From NCBI GenBank assembly GCA_020851435.1, contig JADZCS010000282.1:1-40661 (forward strand): a DNA stretch of 40,661 nt. Reading direction: 5' to 3'. This document shows positions 1 to 7,483 of this stretch, piece after piece. The notes beneath the pieces are model-generated. The model worked only from the letters and a program-made list of their open reading frames with translations, did not search any database and was not told where the DNA came from. How positions within the stretch are numbered: the stretch's first letter is position 1; the number at the start of each line of letters is the position of its first letter. The position numbers were made by a program, and so were the translations under genes. The DNA comes from Gammaproteobacteria bacterium. Its GTDB lineage: Bacteria > Pseudomonadota > Gammaproteobacteria > Steroidobacterales > Steroidobacteraceae.

Positions 1-1074
1 CCCCGCGTCGCTCGAGCTCGGCGAGCCTGCGATCGAACTCGTCGCGCGCGGCCACGGCGGCGCCGGCTTCACGTTCATCCTGGGCCGCCTGCTCGCGGCG
101 TGCCGCCAGTTGTTCGGTCGCGCGCTTTGCGGCCGATGCGGCGAGGCTGGCGTCGGGGGCCCGCTCGCCTGCCGATAGCCACGTGAACAACGCTGCCGCT
201 GCAACCGCAACGGCCGCGACCCCGGCAGCCGCCTTCCAGTGACGCCAGGGGCCGGCTGCGTCCGTGCGCATGGTGGCGGTCGCGGCGCTGGCCGGCGCCG
301 CGGGCTCGTCCGGCGGTTCCTGAGCGGCGGCGGCGAGCAGGGCTGCGACTTCGTCCATCGACGCCGGGCGTTCCGCCGCCGACTTCGCGAGCAGCCGCAG
401 CGCGAGGCGCCGCAGGCCTTCCGGCGTCGGTTGCCGCGGCACGAGCTGCGGAGGCGGCTCGTACAGCACCTTGTCGCGCGTGATCGCGGGATAGAAGGGC
501 GGGCTGGCCGCAAGCAGTTCGTAGAGCATGGCCCCGAGCGCGTACAGGTCGTCCGCTGGCGCCGCAGGCTCGCCGCGCAGGCGTTGCGGTCCCTGGTTGT
601 AGGGCGAGCCACCGCTGGGGGGCAGTTCGCCGATGCGCGTGGCGCGGCCGAAGTCCGCGAGTCGCGGGTTGCCCGCGGCGTCGATCAGCACGTTGCCGCA
701 CTTGAGGTCGCCGTGGGTGGTGCCCAGCGCATGCAGTTGCGCCAGCTGTGCGGCCACGCCCTGCAGCGCGGGCAGGAACGAGCGGTACGAGCGGCCGCGG
801 AACTGACCCAGGTCGCCGCCGGCGACGTATTCGAGCGCGCAGAACCTCCGGCCGCCTTCCTCGTGGAGGCCGTAGACCTCGACCGCCCCGGCCGGCGCCA
901 GGCGCATGCGTTCGAATTCGGCGGTCGCTTCCTCGTCGGGCAGGAACTTGAGTGCGACGCGGCGTGCCGCTTCGCGATCCTCGGCGAGCCAGACTTCGCC
1001 CTGGCCGCCTTCGCCGAGGCGGCGCAGCAGGACGAAGCGCGAGCCGAGCTCGAGCCCGGCCGTAAGCGGCTTCA
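1..1074 (-). CDS. Membrane-anchored Ser/Thr protein kinase, partial (C-terminus beyond the left edge)
   Basis: Translating the minus strand from the ATG at 1074 gives a Hanks-type kinase. It has a glycine loop (GEGGQGEV, residues 21-28), VALK with the ATP-binding Lys43, a catalytic loop HGDLKCGN (121-128) and DFG (141-143). A single hydrophobic segment near residues 281-299 follows, and then an Ala/Glu/Arg-rich probable coiled coil that is still open at base 1. The kinase domain should be cytoplasmic and the C-terminal part periplasmic. The catalytic loop reads HGD rather than HRD, so it is a non-RD-type kinase. The stretch between Lys43 and the hinge is short. The start lies 8 nt after the stop of the upstream lipoprotein gene and lacks a clear Shine-Dalgarno, which suggests translation coupled to that gene. 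The substrate is unknown. The family assignment is secure; the envelope role is inferred from the neighbours. Confidence 0.93.
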
Positions 1075-1082
1075 TGAAACGT

Positions 1083-2342
1083 TCAACCGCCGCCTGGCGG
1101 CGCCGGCGCGGGTGGCGACGGCGCGGGGTTGGCGCTGACGCCGCCGGTTTCCTCCGCGTAGAGCTCGGCCAGCAGCTTGCGCCATTCCGCGTACTGCGCC
1201 TCGGCGGTGCCGGTCAGCTTCAGCGTGCGGCCTTCCACCTCGACGTTGAGCGGCGCGGCTTCGTTCTCGAAGGAACTCGAGATTTCCTTGAGCGCGCTGG
1301 TGTGGATCTTGGCTTCCTCGCCCTTCTGCATGCCGCTCATGATCGCCATCGTGCCGCCGGTGATCGCCGCATAGCGCCCGACGTCGGTGGCTCGCGCGCA
1401 GGCGTCGCTGCTGCAGTTGGTGTCGACGAGGATGCCGGCCAGGATGGCTGCGACGCCGAGCCCGATGCGCGCATTCCGCTGGGCCTTGAGCTTTTCCTCG
1501 GCGACGATCTCGTCGTAGGAATAGCGGCGCCAGTTGAGGTAGGGCTCCTGGGCGCGCTCGCTGAACGCGGCATAACTCTCGTTGACGGTGTCGATGACGC
1601 CGGCGTCGCGCTCGCGGATGCGCTCGATGCGCTCCACCACCACGTCGCCCTCGGCCGGCAGGCGGGCGACCTTCCAGCGTCCGCTCTTCTTGTCGTGCTG
1701 CAGGTAACCGGCGAGCGCCTGCGGCGCGAAGTCCTGCGCGAAACGCAGCTCGGCGACGCGGCGGATCTCGCGCAGTTCGTCTGCGCTCAGGCGCTGGCGC
1801 GCGGCGAGCATGTCGTTGGCAATCGTCGCGTAGACGTTCTGGAAGGGGTCGCGCGCGCGGCCCGCGCCGTCCTTGTAGGCCCGCGTGTCCGCCGGGCCTT
1901 CGTAGCGCTTGCGGATCCAGCTGCGACCGGTCGCATCGACTACCTCGATGTCGAGCTTCAGCACCGAGCCCGTGGACTCGACGATGCGCCCCGACACCAT
2001 CACGTCCATGACCTCGACGGTGGGCGGGATCACGCGCACCGCGCCCCACTGCCCGGCGCCCGCGAGCGTGCTGCCCACCTGGCCGGGCAGGTAACGGGCC
2101 TCGGCCTTGCGGATCTCGGGATAGATGCGGTCCTTCTCGCCGAGCTCGGGGTTGTCCTCGATTTCCTTCGACACGCCCGGGTCGAACAGGCGCACGCCGA
2201 CGTCGAGCAGCTGGTCTTCCGGCACCTCGGTGGTTGCCTGGACGGCCTGCAGCTGAGGCAGCGGCCTCGTTTCCTTCACGACGCAGCCCGCGAGGGCCGC
2301 GATCGCGACGAATGCCGTGAATGCGCGCAATGCCTGCATCAT
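1083..2342 (-). CDS. Conserved hypothetical lipoprotein, 419 aa
   Basis: The N-terminus is a lipoprotein signal peptide ending in the lipobox LAGC with lipidation Cys20, so the mature protein should be an envelope lipoprotein. I do not recognise a named family. The middle (about 60-200) looks like a mixed alpha/beta globular domain. A pair of small-residue-rich hydrophobic stretches around residues 300-350, with a Cys-containing loop (NCSSDAC) between them, could insert into or lie on a membrane. The C-terminus is Pro/Ala rich. It sits 4 nt downstream of the poly-Ser lipoprotein gene and 8 nt upstream of the Ser/Thr kinase gene, so the three are almost certainly co-transcribed. The start is the first of two adjacent ATGs (2342 and 2339); either gives the same signal peptide. 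The function is unknown. Sensing or scaffolding linked to the kinase is inference only. Confidence 0.88.
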   Translation of the reverse strand: MMQALRAFTAFVAIAALAGCVVKETRPLPQLQAVQATTEVPEDQLLDVGVRLFDPGVSKEIEDNPELGEKDRIYPEIRKAEARYLPGQVGSTLAGAGQWGAVRVIPPTVEVMDVMVSGRIVESTGSVLKLDIEVVDATGRSWIRKRYEGPADTRAYKDGAGRARDPFQNVYATIANDMLAARQRLSADELREIRRVAELRFAQDFAPQALAGYLQHDKKSGRWKVARLPAEGDVVVERIERIRERDAGVIDTVNESYAAFSERAQEPYLNWRRYSYDEIVAEEKLKAQRNARIGLGVAAILAGILVDTNCSSDACARATDVGRYAAITGGTMAIMSGMQKGEEAKIHTSALKEISSSFENEAAPLNVEVEGRTLKLTGTAEAQYAEWRKLLAELYAEETGGVSANPAPSPPAPAPPGGG

Positions 2343-2346
2343 GGGT

Positions 2347-3537
2347 TCACTGGCCCTTCTTGTACTTGCGGTATTCCTCCCAGAGCCGCGCGCGCAGCTC
2401 CGGGTCGGTTTCCTTCATCGCCGCCTCGCGCAGCTGGCGAGCCACGATGTCGTCGTCGCTGCCGTCGGGAATGTCGGCCGGCGCGTCTTTCGGGCCGGAG
2501 CCCTTCGTGCCGCCGCCGGCGCCACCGCCGCCACCCTCGGTGCCGTTGCCGGTGGAGCTGTCCCCACCGCCCTCGCGATCCGATTCCATGCTGCCGCTGC
2601 GGTCGCCACCGGCCTTTCCGGTGCCACTGCCCTGGCCGGAGGCGCCGCCAGCGCCATCCTTGCCGCCGGTCGATCCCGCGGAGTCGCCGGACTCACCGTT
2701 GCCGCCCGTGGCCGCGCCTTCTTCGGCGGCACGCGCGCGCGCGATCTCGGCCTGGGCATCCCGCACCGCGGCATCGAAAGTGCCGAAGGTTTCGTCGAGC
2801 CTGCGGTCGATCGCCGCGCGGCGGCCCTCGCCGGTGCTGCCGCCCGCACTTCCACTACCGCTACCACTGGTGGTTCCACTGGCGCCGCCGGCAGTGCCTG
2901 CAGTCGTACCGCCGCCCGTGCCGCCGGCAGTGCCTGCCGAGGACGGCAGGTTCGCGCCCTGGCCGCCGGATGTTGCCGTCTCGGTGCCGCCGGCAGAGCC
3001 GCTGCTCGTCGTAGACGCGCCCTGGCCAGACTGGCCCGCCTTGGCGGTGCCCGGGGTCCCGGCGGCGCCGGACGTGCCAGTGCTGCCAGGGGTGCCCGAG
3101 GCGCCGGAGGTACCAGCGGAACCCGAGGCGCCAGCCGAGCCCGCGCTACCGGCGCTGCCAGTGCTTCCAGTGCTACCAGCGCTGCCGGTACCGCCGGTGC
3201 TTCCAGTACTACCAGTGCTGCCACTGCTCCCGCTACTGCCCTCGCTGCCCGGCTGCGGCAGCGCCGCCGACCCGCCGCCCTGGCCCTGCGTGGGGAAGGT
3301 CTGCTGGGAACCGCCTGACGAGGAAGACGACGATGAACTGGACGACGATGAACTGGAGGAGGACGAGCTGGAAGAGGATGAACTGGATGAGGTCGAGCCG
3401 CTGGACGATGACGGCATTCCGCCCGAGGGCATCGAGGTGCTGCTGCTCTGCGACGATTGCTGATCGGGCAGGCAGCCGGCCACGAGGCTCGCAGCGAGCG
3501 CCCATCCGGCAACATCCCAACGGCGGTTGCAGATCAC
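2347..3537 (-). CDS. Low-complexity lipoprotein with a 25-Ser tract and collagen-like G-X-Y repeats
   Basis: I place the start at the GTG at 3537 because GGGGGA lies 6 nt upstream and the product then begins with a signal peptide ending in LVAGC (lipidation Cys22). An open frame extends further upstream but lacks a signal sequence. The mature protein (396 aa precursor) has a Ser/Gln/Pro linker and a run of 25 serines (residues 50-74). Next come 23 uninterrupted Gly-X-Y triplets rich in Ser/Thr/Ala (97-165), more Gly/Ser/Thr spacer, a charged helix (about 240-280), a Gly-rich linker and a charged C-terminal helix ending KYKKGQ. This looks like an extended envelope stalk or spacer, not an enzyme. 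A Pro- and Asp/Glu-rich plus-strand frame overlaps it but has no start signals. The gene lies between two lipoprotein genes in the kinase operon. Its function is unknown. Confidence 0.86.
   Translation of the reverse strand: MICNRRWDVAGWALAASLVAGCLPDQQSSQSSSTSMPSGGMPSSSSGSTSSSSSSSSSSSSSSSSSSSSSSSSSGGSQQTFPTQGQGGGSAALPQPGSEGSSGSSGSTGSTGSTGGTGSAGSTGSTGSAGSAGSAGASGSAGTSGASGTPGSTGTSGAAGTPGTAKAGQSGQGASTTSSGSAGGTETATSGGQGANLPSSAGTAGGTGGGTTAGTAGGASGTTSGSGSGSAGGSTGEGRRAAIDRRLDETFGTFDAAVRDAQAEIARARAAEEGAATGGNGESGDSAGSTGGKDGAGGASGQGSGTGKAGGDRSGSMESDREGGGDSSTGNGTEGGGGGAGGGTKGSGPKDAPADIPDGSDDDIVARQLREAAMKETDPELRARLWEEYRKYKKGQ
3043..3249 (-). repeat. Collagen-like triplet repeat, 23 G-X-Y units
   Basis: Read on the minus strand within the lipoprotein gene, these 69 codons encode 23 consecutive Gly-X-Y triplets, mostly GST, GSA, GTS and GAS with two GTP. 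Bacterial collagen-like proteins form triple helices with such sequences, but proline is scarce here, so trimer stability is uncertain. Synonymous codons are mixed, so the DNA repeat is imperfect. Confidence 0.8.
3316..3390 (-). repeat. Poly-serine tract (25 codons) built on a 15-bp tandem repeat
   Basis: On the minus strand this stretch is 25 successive Ser codons using all six serine codons. On the plus strand it contains four 15-bp units at 3326-3340, 3341-3355, 3356-3370 and 3371-3385. The first two are identical (GACGACGATGAACTG); the other two carry only synonymous changes. This shows expansion by a five-codon unit followed by drift that kept serine. Confidence 0.88.
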
Positions 3538-3622
3538 GTTAGTCCCCCGACAACGGCATCGAAGCCTTCTGGATTGGAACATGCCTGCGGGGCAAGGTTC
3601 CAATGCATCGAACGGGCGGCCC

Positions 3623-4294
3623 TCAGGGGCTGGCCGCCGCGGCCGCCGAGTCGCCGCCGCGCAGGAACGCGGTGAGCTGCTCGGCGAGACGGTCGCAGGC
3701 GGTAGCCTGCACGCGCGCAATGAACGGCAGCGGCACGATCACGCCGACGAGCGCCGAGGTGCCGGTGACGTTGGTGGTGACCTCGCCGGTGGACTTGCCG
3801 GTCTGCAGGTCCCAGACCGCCGCCTCGTAAGCCGACTCCTTTTCCCACCAGCCAAAACCGAGGCAGCCGCCGCCGCCGGGGCCGATGGCGCAGGAGAAGC
3901 TGCCGCCGCTGTCGGTCTTGCGCGTGACGCCGTCCACCCACACGACGTAGCGCACACCCGTGCCGGCGATGCGTTGCGCGACCGACGGCCGCGCCAGCAG
4001 GCGCGCGATGCCCTCGGGGCGCTGTGGCGCGATCGCGGGCTCGAACCACGGGAACAGCTGGTCGACGAACGCGTCGTTCGCCTGGACCTTGATGCCCTCG
4101 CCGCTGAGCCTGCCGCCCACGCAGTCCATGAACGAATCCTCGGCGCTGCCGCCGTCGACCTTGGGCTTGGCGAGGATGACCACGCCCTCGCCGGAGGCGA
4201 TGTGGGTCGGCGCCATGCGGTTCTCGTCGAGCTTGGCGGTCATGCAGCCCGTCAGCAGGGTGGTGACAGCCACGACCGAAAGCGTGCGTTTCAT
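3623..4294 (-). CDS. Lipoprotein, 223 aa, with a Cys/Gly-rich domain shared with the protein at 34263-35501
   Basis: The protein begins with a short signal peptide and the lipobox LLTGC (Cys17). The remaining ~205 residues form one domain with landmarks D-x3-C-V (an early Cys), LFPWF, a central beta segment, a Cys-x5-GGGGCLG loop followed by W-x-E-x-[ED]-S, and near the end PLPFIA then a Cys. The same landmarks in the same order occur in the C-terminal half of the lipoprotein encoded at 34263-35501, so the two are paralogous over this domain. Conserved cysteines fit a periplasmic, disulphide-containing domain. No named family is recognised. It is the first gene of the minus-strand kinase operon, 85 nt upstream of the poly-Ser lipoprotein gene. 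The start at 4294 has no Shine-Dalgarno, but a TATACT box lies 7 nt upstream, so the mRNA may be leaderless. Confidence 0.88.
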   Translation of the reverse strand: MKRTLSVVAVTTLLTGCMTAKLDENRMAPTHIASGEGVVILAKPKVDGGSAEDSFMDCVGGRLSGEGIKVQANDAFVDQLFPWFEPAIAPQRPEGIARLLARPSVAQRIAGTGVRYVVWVDGVTRKTDSGGSFSCAIGPGGGGCLGFGWWEKESAYEAAVWDLQTGKSTGEVTTNVTGTSALVGVIVPLPFIARVQATACDRLAEQLTAFLRGGDSAAAAASP

Positions 4295-4301
4295 GCGCCT
4301 G

Positions 4302-4307
4302 AGTATA
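4302..4307 (-). promoter_or_regulatory. Candidate -10 box (TATACT) for the lipoprotein-kinase operon
   Basis: TATACT on the minus strand is followed by 7 nt and then the ATG at 4294, the spacing expected if transcription starts at or next to the start codon. No good -35 hexamer is visible 16-18 nt upstream, so this is a tentative call. Confidence 0.35.
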
Positions 4308-4410
4308 CGCCAGCTATCCCGGGCGGTAATTCAGGGACTTGAATTTGACAGGCGCCACGCGGGTTTGGCGTCATGCCGCGGCGCACACAAGAACCTCCAG
4401 GAGACCCGCC

Positions 4411-5910
4411 ATGACCAGCCCCGCCTCGATCACGAACTGGGACGACGAAACCGACGTACTGATCGCCGGCTACGGCGTGGCGGGCTGCGCGGCGGCGATC
4501 GAGGCGCACGACCGCGATCCCTCGGCCGACGTCCTGATCGTCGAGAAGATGACCGAGGCGCGGGCGGGCGGCAACGGCCGGGTGTCGGGCCAGTCGCTGC
4601 TGATCTCGCACAACGCCGAGGCCCTGTACCAGTACCAGCGCGCCATGAGCGCCAAGAACCCTGTGCCCGACGACATGCTGCGCGAGTGGGCGCGGCAGAT
4701 GGCGGGCCTGGAGTCGTACATCGTCGAGCGCAGCAAGGAAGCCGGCACGCAGTACGTGCGCGGCAGCGGCTGGAGCGAGGGCGACGCCGTCTACGAGTTC
4801 CCGGAATTCGGCGCGGAGAACGCGGTCGCCTACAACGCCATCATCAAGCCGATTCCCAGCGGCGTCTGGATCACGATGAAGAACTGCGTCGAGAAGCGCC
4901 GCGTGCGCCGGCAGTACGAGTCGCCCATCGTCGACCTCGTGCAGGACCCCGACACGCTCGAGGTGCACGGCGCGATCGTGCAGCACGAGGGGCGTCGCAA
5001 GGCCATCCGCGCGCGCCGGGGCGTGGTGCTCGCGGTCGGTGGTTACGCCAGCAACGGCGACATGCAGCGCGACTACTACGGCCTGCCCGAGTCCGCGCCC
5101 TTCGGCTCGCCGGCCAACACCGGCGACGGCGTGCGCATCCTGCAGAAGGCCGGCGCCGACCTCTGGCACATGCGCAACTTCGGCCAGTCCGGCGGCATCT
5201 GGCCGGCGGTCAAGGTGCCCGAATTCTCCGGCGTGTTCATGCGCCGCCACCTGTGGCAGACCTTCAGCTGGTTCGACATCGCGGCCGACAACAGGCGCTT
5301 CTACAACGAGGGCGCCGACCTCTACTACACGCACTACAAGGAAAGGAAGCACGGCCACTGGGTCGACACGCCGCTGCCCCGCGCGCTGCCCGCGCACATG
5401 CTGTTCGACGAAACCACGCGCGAGAACAACTGCCTGATCACGCAGGCGATGACGTGGAACACCGTGGTCGAGAAGTACGAGTGGTCTGACGACAACGTCG
5501 CCGAGATCGACCGGGGCTGGGTGCTGCGCGCGGACACGATCGAGGAGCTGGCGGTGAAGATGGGTCGCGATCCGGCGGCGGTGCGCGCCGCGGTGGACCG
5601 CTACAACGCGGCCTGTGCGCGCGGCGTAGACGAGGACTTCGGCCGTCCGTCGTACACGCTGCAGCCGCTGGCCACGGCGCCGTACTACGCGCTGGCGCTG
5701 GTGCCCGGGCTCGTGTGCACCAGCGGCGGCGGACGCCGCAACATCGAGTCGCAGGTGCTGGACCAGACTGGCCAGCCCATCCCGCGACTGTACGAGGCCG
5801 GGGAACTGGGATCGATGATCTCGGACCTCTACCAGAACGGCTCGTACCTGACGGAGGCGATGATCTCCGGCCGCGCCGCGGGCCGCAACGCGGTGCTGGC
5901 GAAGTCCTAG
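4411..5910 (+). CDS. FAD-dependent oxidoreductase, fumarate reductase / 3-ketosteroid dehydrogenase-like (FAD_binding_2)
   Basis: The product (499 aa) starts at the ATG at 4411 behind AGGAG with an 8-nt gap; an in-frame upstream ATG at 4339 would add a poorly conserved leader. A Rossmann dinucleotide motif GYGVAG lies at residues 20-25, followed by an acidic residue at the end of the second strand (IVEK). GGNGRVSGQ resembles the flavin-contact segment of the FAD_binding_2 family. The C-terminal YEAGELGS...GSYLTEAMISGRAAGRNA is the characteristic flavin/active-site closing segment of fumarate reductase, urocanate reductase and ketosteroid-delta1-dehydrogenase relatives. There is no signal peptide or cytochrome domain, so it is a soluble cytoplasmic flavoenzyme. 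The substrate cannot be read from the sequence. It lies next to a catabolic-looking IclR operon; a role in oxidising or reducing a carbon-carbon bond of that substrate is inferred. Its stop overlaps the convergent IclR stop inside CTAG. Confidence 0.88.
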   Translation: MTSPASITNWDDETDVLIAGYGVAGCAAAIEAHDRDPSADVLIVEKMTEARAGGNGRVSGQSLLISHNAEALYQYQRAMSAKNPVPDDMLREWARQMAGLESYIVERSKEAGTQYVRGSGWSEGDAVYEFPEFGAENAVAYNAIIKPIPSGVWITMKNCVEKRRVRRQYESPIVDLVQDPDTLEVHGAIVQHEGRRKAIRARRGVVLAVGGYASNGDMQRDYYGLPESAPFGSPANTGDGVRILQKAGADLWHMRNFGQSGGIWPAVKVPEFSGVFMRRHLWQTFSWFDIAADNRRFYNEGADLYYTHYKERKHGHWVDTPLPRALPAHMLFDETTRENNCLITQAMTWNTVVEKYEWSDDNVAEIDRGWVLRADTIEELAVKMGRDPAAVRAAVDRYNAACARGVDEDFGRPSYTLQPLATAPYYALALVPGLVCTSGGGRRNIESQVLDQTGQPIPRLYEAGELGSMISDLYQNGSYLTEAMISGRAAGRNAVLAKS

Positions 5911-6674
5911 GCCTCCGCGCCGCCGAGCTTGCGGCGCGCACGGAAGTAGATTCCGGTGCAGCGCCGCAGTTCGCGCGCCAGCGTGGCCTCTGCGGCCCGG
6001 ATGCGTTCCGACGGGCCGCCGATGCAGATGACCGCGGCGGTGGAGCCGTCACGGCTCGGCACGGCGCGCGCGATCGCGCCGACCTCCTCGAGCACGCCCC
6101 AGGCCGTCGCATGGCCGCGGCGCCGGGCAGCACGCACCGTCGCGACGACTGCAGCAGGATCGAGCCGGCCTTCGGCGGCGCGCCCGCGGTTCATGCGCCG
6201 TACCAGCTTGGCGATGTCCTCGTCGTCGCGCGTCGAGAGGTAGGCGTGGCCCACCGCGGTGCCGGCCATCGGCAACAGCAGGCCGGGCCGCACGTTCAGG
6301 CTGATCGGCTGCAGGCCCTGCACGATGTGCGTCACCTGCATGTGCACGTCGTTGGGCGTCGACAGGAACACGGTCTCGTGGGTCCTGTGCGCGAGCGCCT
6401 GCATGGCGCCGAGCAGCGCGTCGCTGCCGGTGGCGCCGGTACGCAGCCAGTCACCCAGCAGGGTCACGCGCAGCGTGGGGTAGTAGAGCTTGGCCTGCCG
6501 GTCGAAGCGCAGGTAGCCCAGCAGCATCAGGCTCTTGAGCAGCATCACCGTGCTCGACGGCGGGTACCTGAGCTCGCGCTCGACCTGCTTCGCACTGAGC
6601 GCGCGGCGCTCGCGCGCGAAAACCTCGAGCACCTCGAGCGCGCGGCCGGCGCTCTTGATGACGCCTTCAGTCAC
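5907..6674 (-). CDS. IclR-family transcriptional regulator (third of three)
   Basis: The chosen start is the GTG at 6674, which overlaps the stop of the racemase-like gene as GTGA and gives 255 aa, the usual IclR length. The open frame continues upstream but only as a shadow of the racemase gene. The N-terminus is a winged helix-turn-helix (about residues 5-70: SAGRALEVLEVF, then PPSSTVMLLKSL as the recognition region). It is followed by a GAF-like effector domain with the family pattern GTAVGHAYLS and a late A-V-P-S-R-D-G segment. It is the last gene of the minus-strand operon and is probably made by coupled translation. It is homologous to the IclR proteins at 9062-9823 and 9820-10590, with closely matching DNA-binding regions. 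The effector and targets are unknown; local control of this locus is the likely role. Confidence 0.9.
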   Translation of the reverse strand: MTEGVIKSAGRALEVLEVFARERRALSAKQVERELRYPPSSTVMLLKSLMLLGYLRFDRQAKLYYPTLRVTLLGDWLRTGATGSDALLGAMQALAHRTHETVFLSTPNDVHMQVTHIVQGLQPISLNVRPGLLLPMAGTAVGHAYLSTRDDEDIAKLVRRMNRGRAAEGRLDPAAVVATVRAARRRGHATAWGVLEEVGAIARAVPSRDGSTAAVICIGGPSERIRAAEATLARELRRCTGIYFRARRKLGGAEA

Positions 6675-7483
6675 TCGGGCGCTGTGATGCAGACCGGGCA
6701 GGCCGCGTCCTGGTCGGTTGCCGCCGGGCCGCGGTCCACGAAGTCGACGAGGGCCTTGACCGCCGTGATGCTCGCGGGCGGTCCCTGCGTGGCCGCGTGT
6801 GATCCAGCGGAATCGAGCGTGCTCAGGACGGCGCGCACGCCGGCCCTGGCAGCACAGATGACCGGCACGCTCGCCCGCCCAGCGAGCGCTTCCCAGACCG
6901 GCGCCATGCAGGTGCAGCCGAGCACGATGCTGGATGCGCCTTCGTCGACGAGCGACTGCATCGCCGACGCGATCCGCCCGATCCACCCGGCGTCCTCGCG
7001 GTGCATGGCGCCGAGGGTCTCGCGCGGCGTCTGCTCGCTGGCCGCGGCGCCGCCGACATAGCGGATGCCGACGCAGTTCTCGCGTGAGTCCAGCAGGCGC
7101 AGCTGGCGCTGGTACAGCCAGTCCATCGACTCCGGCCACACCGTGACGATGCCGAAACGCGGGCCAGCCAGCCGGGCCTCGGCGAGCGCGGCCTCCGCCG
7201 CGCCGATGACCGGCATGACCAGCCCGCTGCGCATCGCAGCGAGCCCGTACTCACCGAAAGTGTCGAGCAGCACCGCGTCGGCACTGCCCGGCGCGGCGCG
7301 CAGAGCGGCATCGACGTGGCCGAGCTCGGTCAGCACGACGTCGAGCGGCGTGAACGGAAAGCCGCCCACTCGAGTCGGCTCGATGCGCCAGCCGATGCCG
7401 CGCGCGGCCTGCTCGCGCAGGTGGACGTGCAGCTGTCCCACCTTGGGCGGCGGACCGCTGCCCAGCACCAGCACGCGGCTCAC
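6671..7483 (-). CDS. Asp/Glu/hydantoin racemase-superfamily protein
   Basis: This is a cofactor-independent racemase fold of about 270 aa. The second catalytic position is present in VLGCTCMAP (Cys190). At the first position, where hydantoin racemases have a Cys before FG-x-x-G, this protein reads DTFGEYG, with Thr75. A Thr/Cys pair is known in some Asp/Glu racemase relatives and could mean one-way or altered chemistry. I chose the GTG at 7483 because GAGGGG lies 6 nt upstream and the GTG overlaps the upstream oxidase stop as GTGA; an ATG at 7501 would add six residues and is possible. The stop overlaps the next IclR start in the same way. Related proteins include maleate isomerase and arylmalonate decarboxylase, so the reaction could be isomerisation or decarboxylation. 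The substrate is unknown. Confidence 0.85.
   Translation of the reverse strand: MSRVLVLGSGPPPKVGQLHVHLREQAARGIGWRIEPTRVGGFPFTPLDVVLTELGHVDAALRAAPGSADAVLLDTFGEYGLAAMRSGLVMPVIGAAEAALAEARLAGPRFGIVTVWPESMDWLYQRQLRLLDSRENCVGIRYVGGAAASEQTPRETLGAMHREDAGWIGRIASAMQSLVDEGASSIVLGCTCMAPVWEALAGRASVPVICAARAGVRAVLSTLDSAGSHAATQGPPASITAVKALVDFVDRGPAATDQDAACPVCITAPE

Noticed and set aside
2321-3463. Plus-strand 380-codon open frame, Pro-rich with an acidic (DDDEL)-like repeat
   Set aside because: It is the complement of the lipoprotein gene, which has a ribosome site, signal peptide and operon context. The acidic repeat is only the antisense of the poly-Ser tract.
4345-4373. TTGACA at 4345-4350 as a plus-strand promoter for the flavoprotein
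   Set aside because: The -35 is perfect, but the position 17 nt downstream reads GCGTCA, which is not a credible -10.
6675-7139. Upstream extension of the third IclR frame
   Set aside because: It lies wholly within the racemase-like gene; the GTG at 6674 overlapping its stop gives a normal-length IclR protein.
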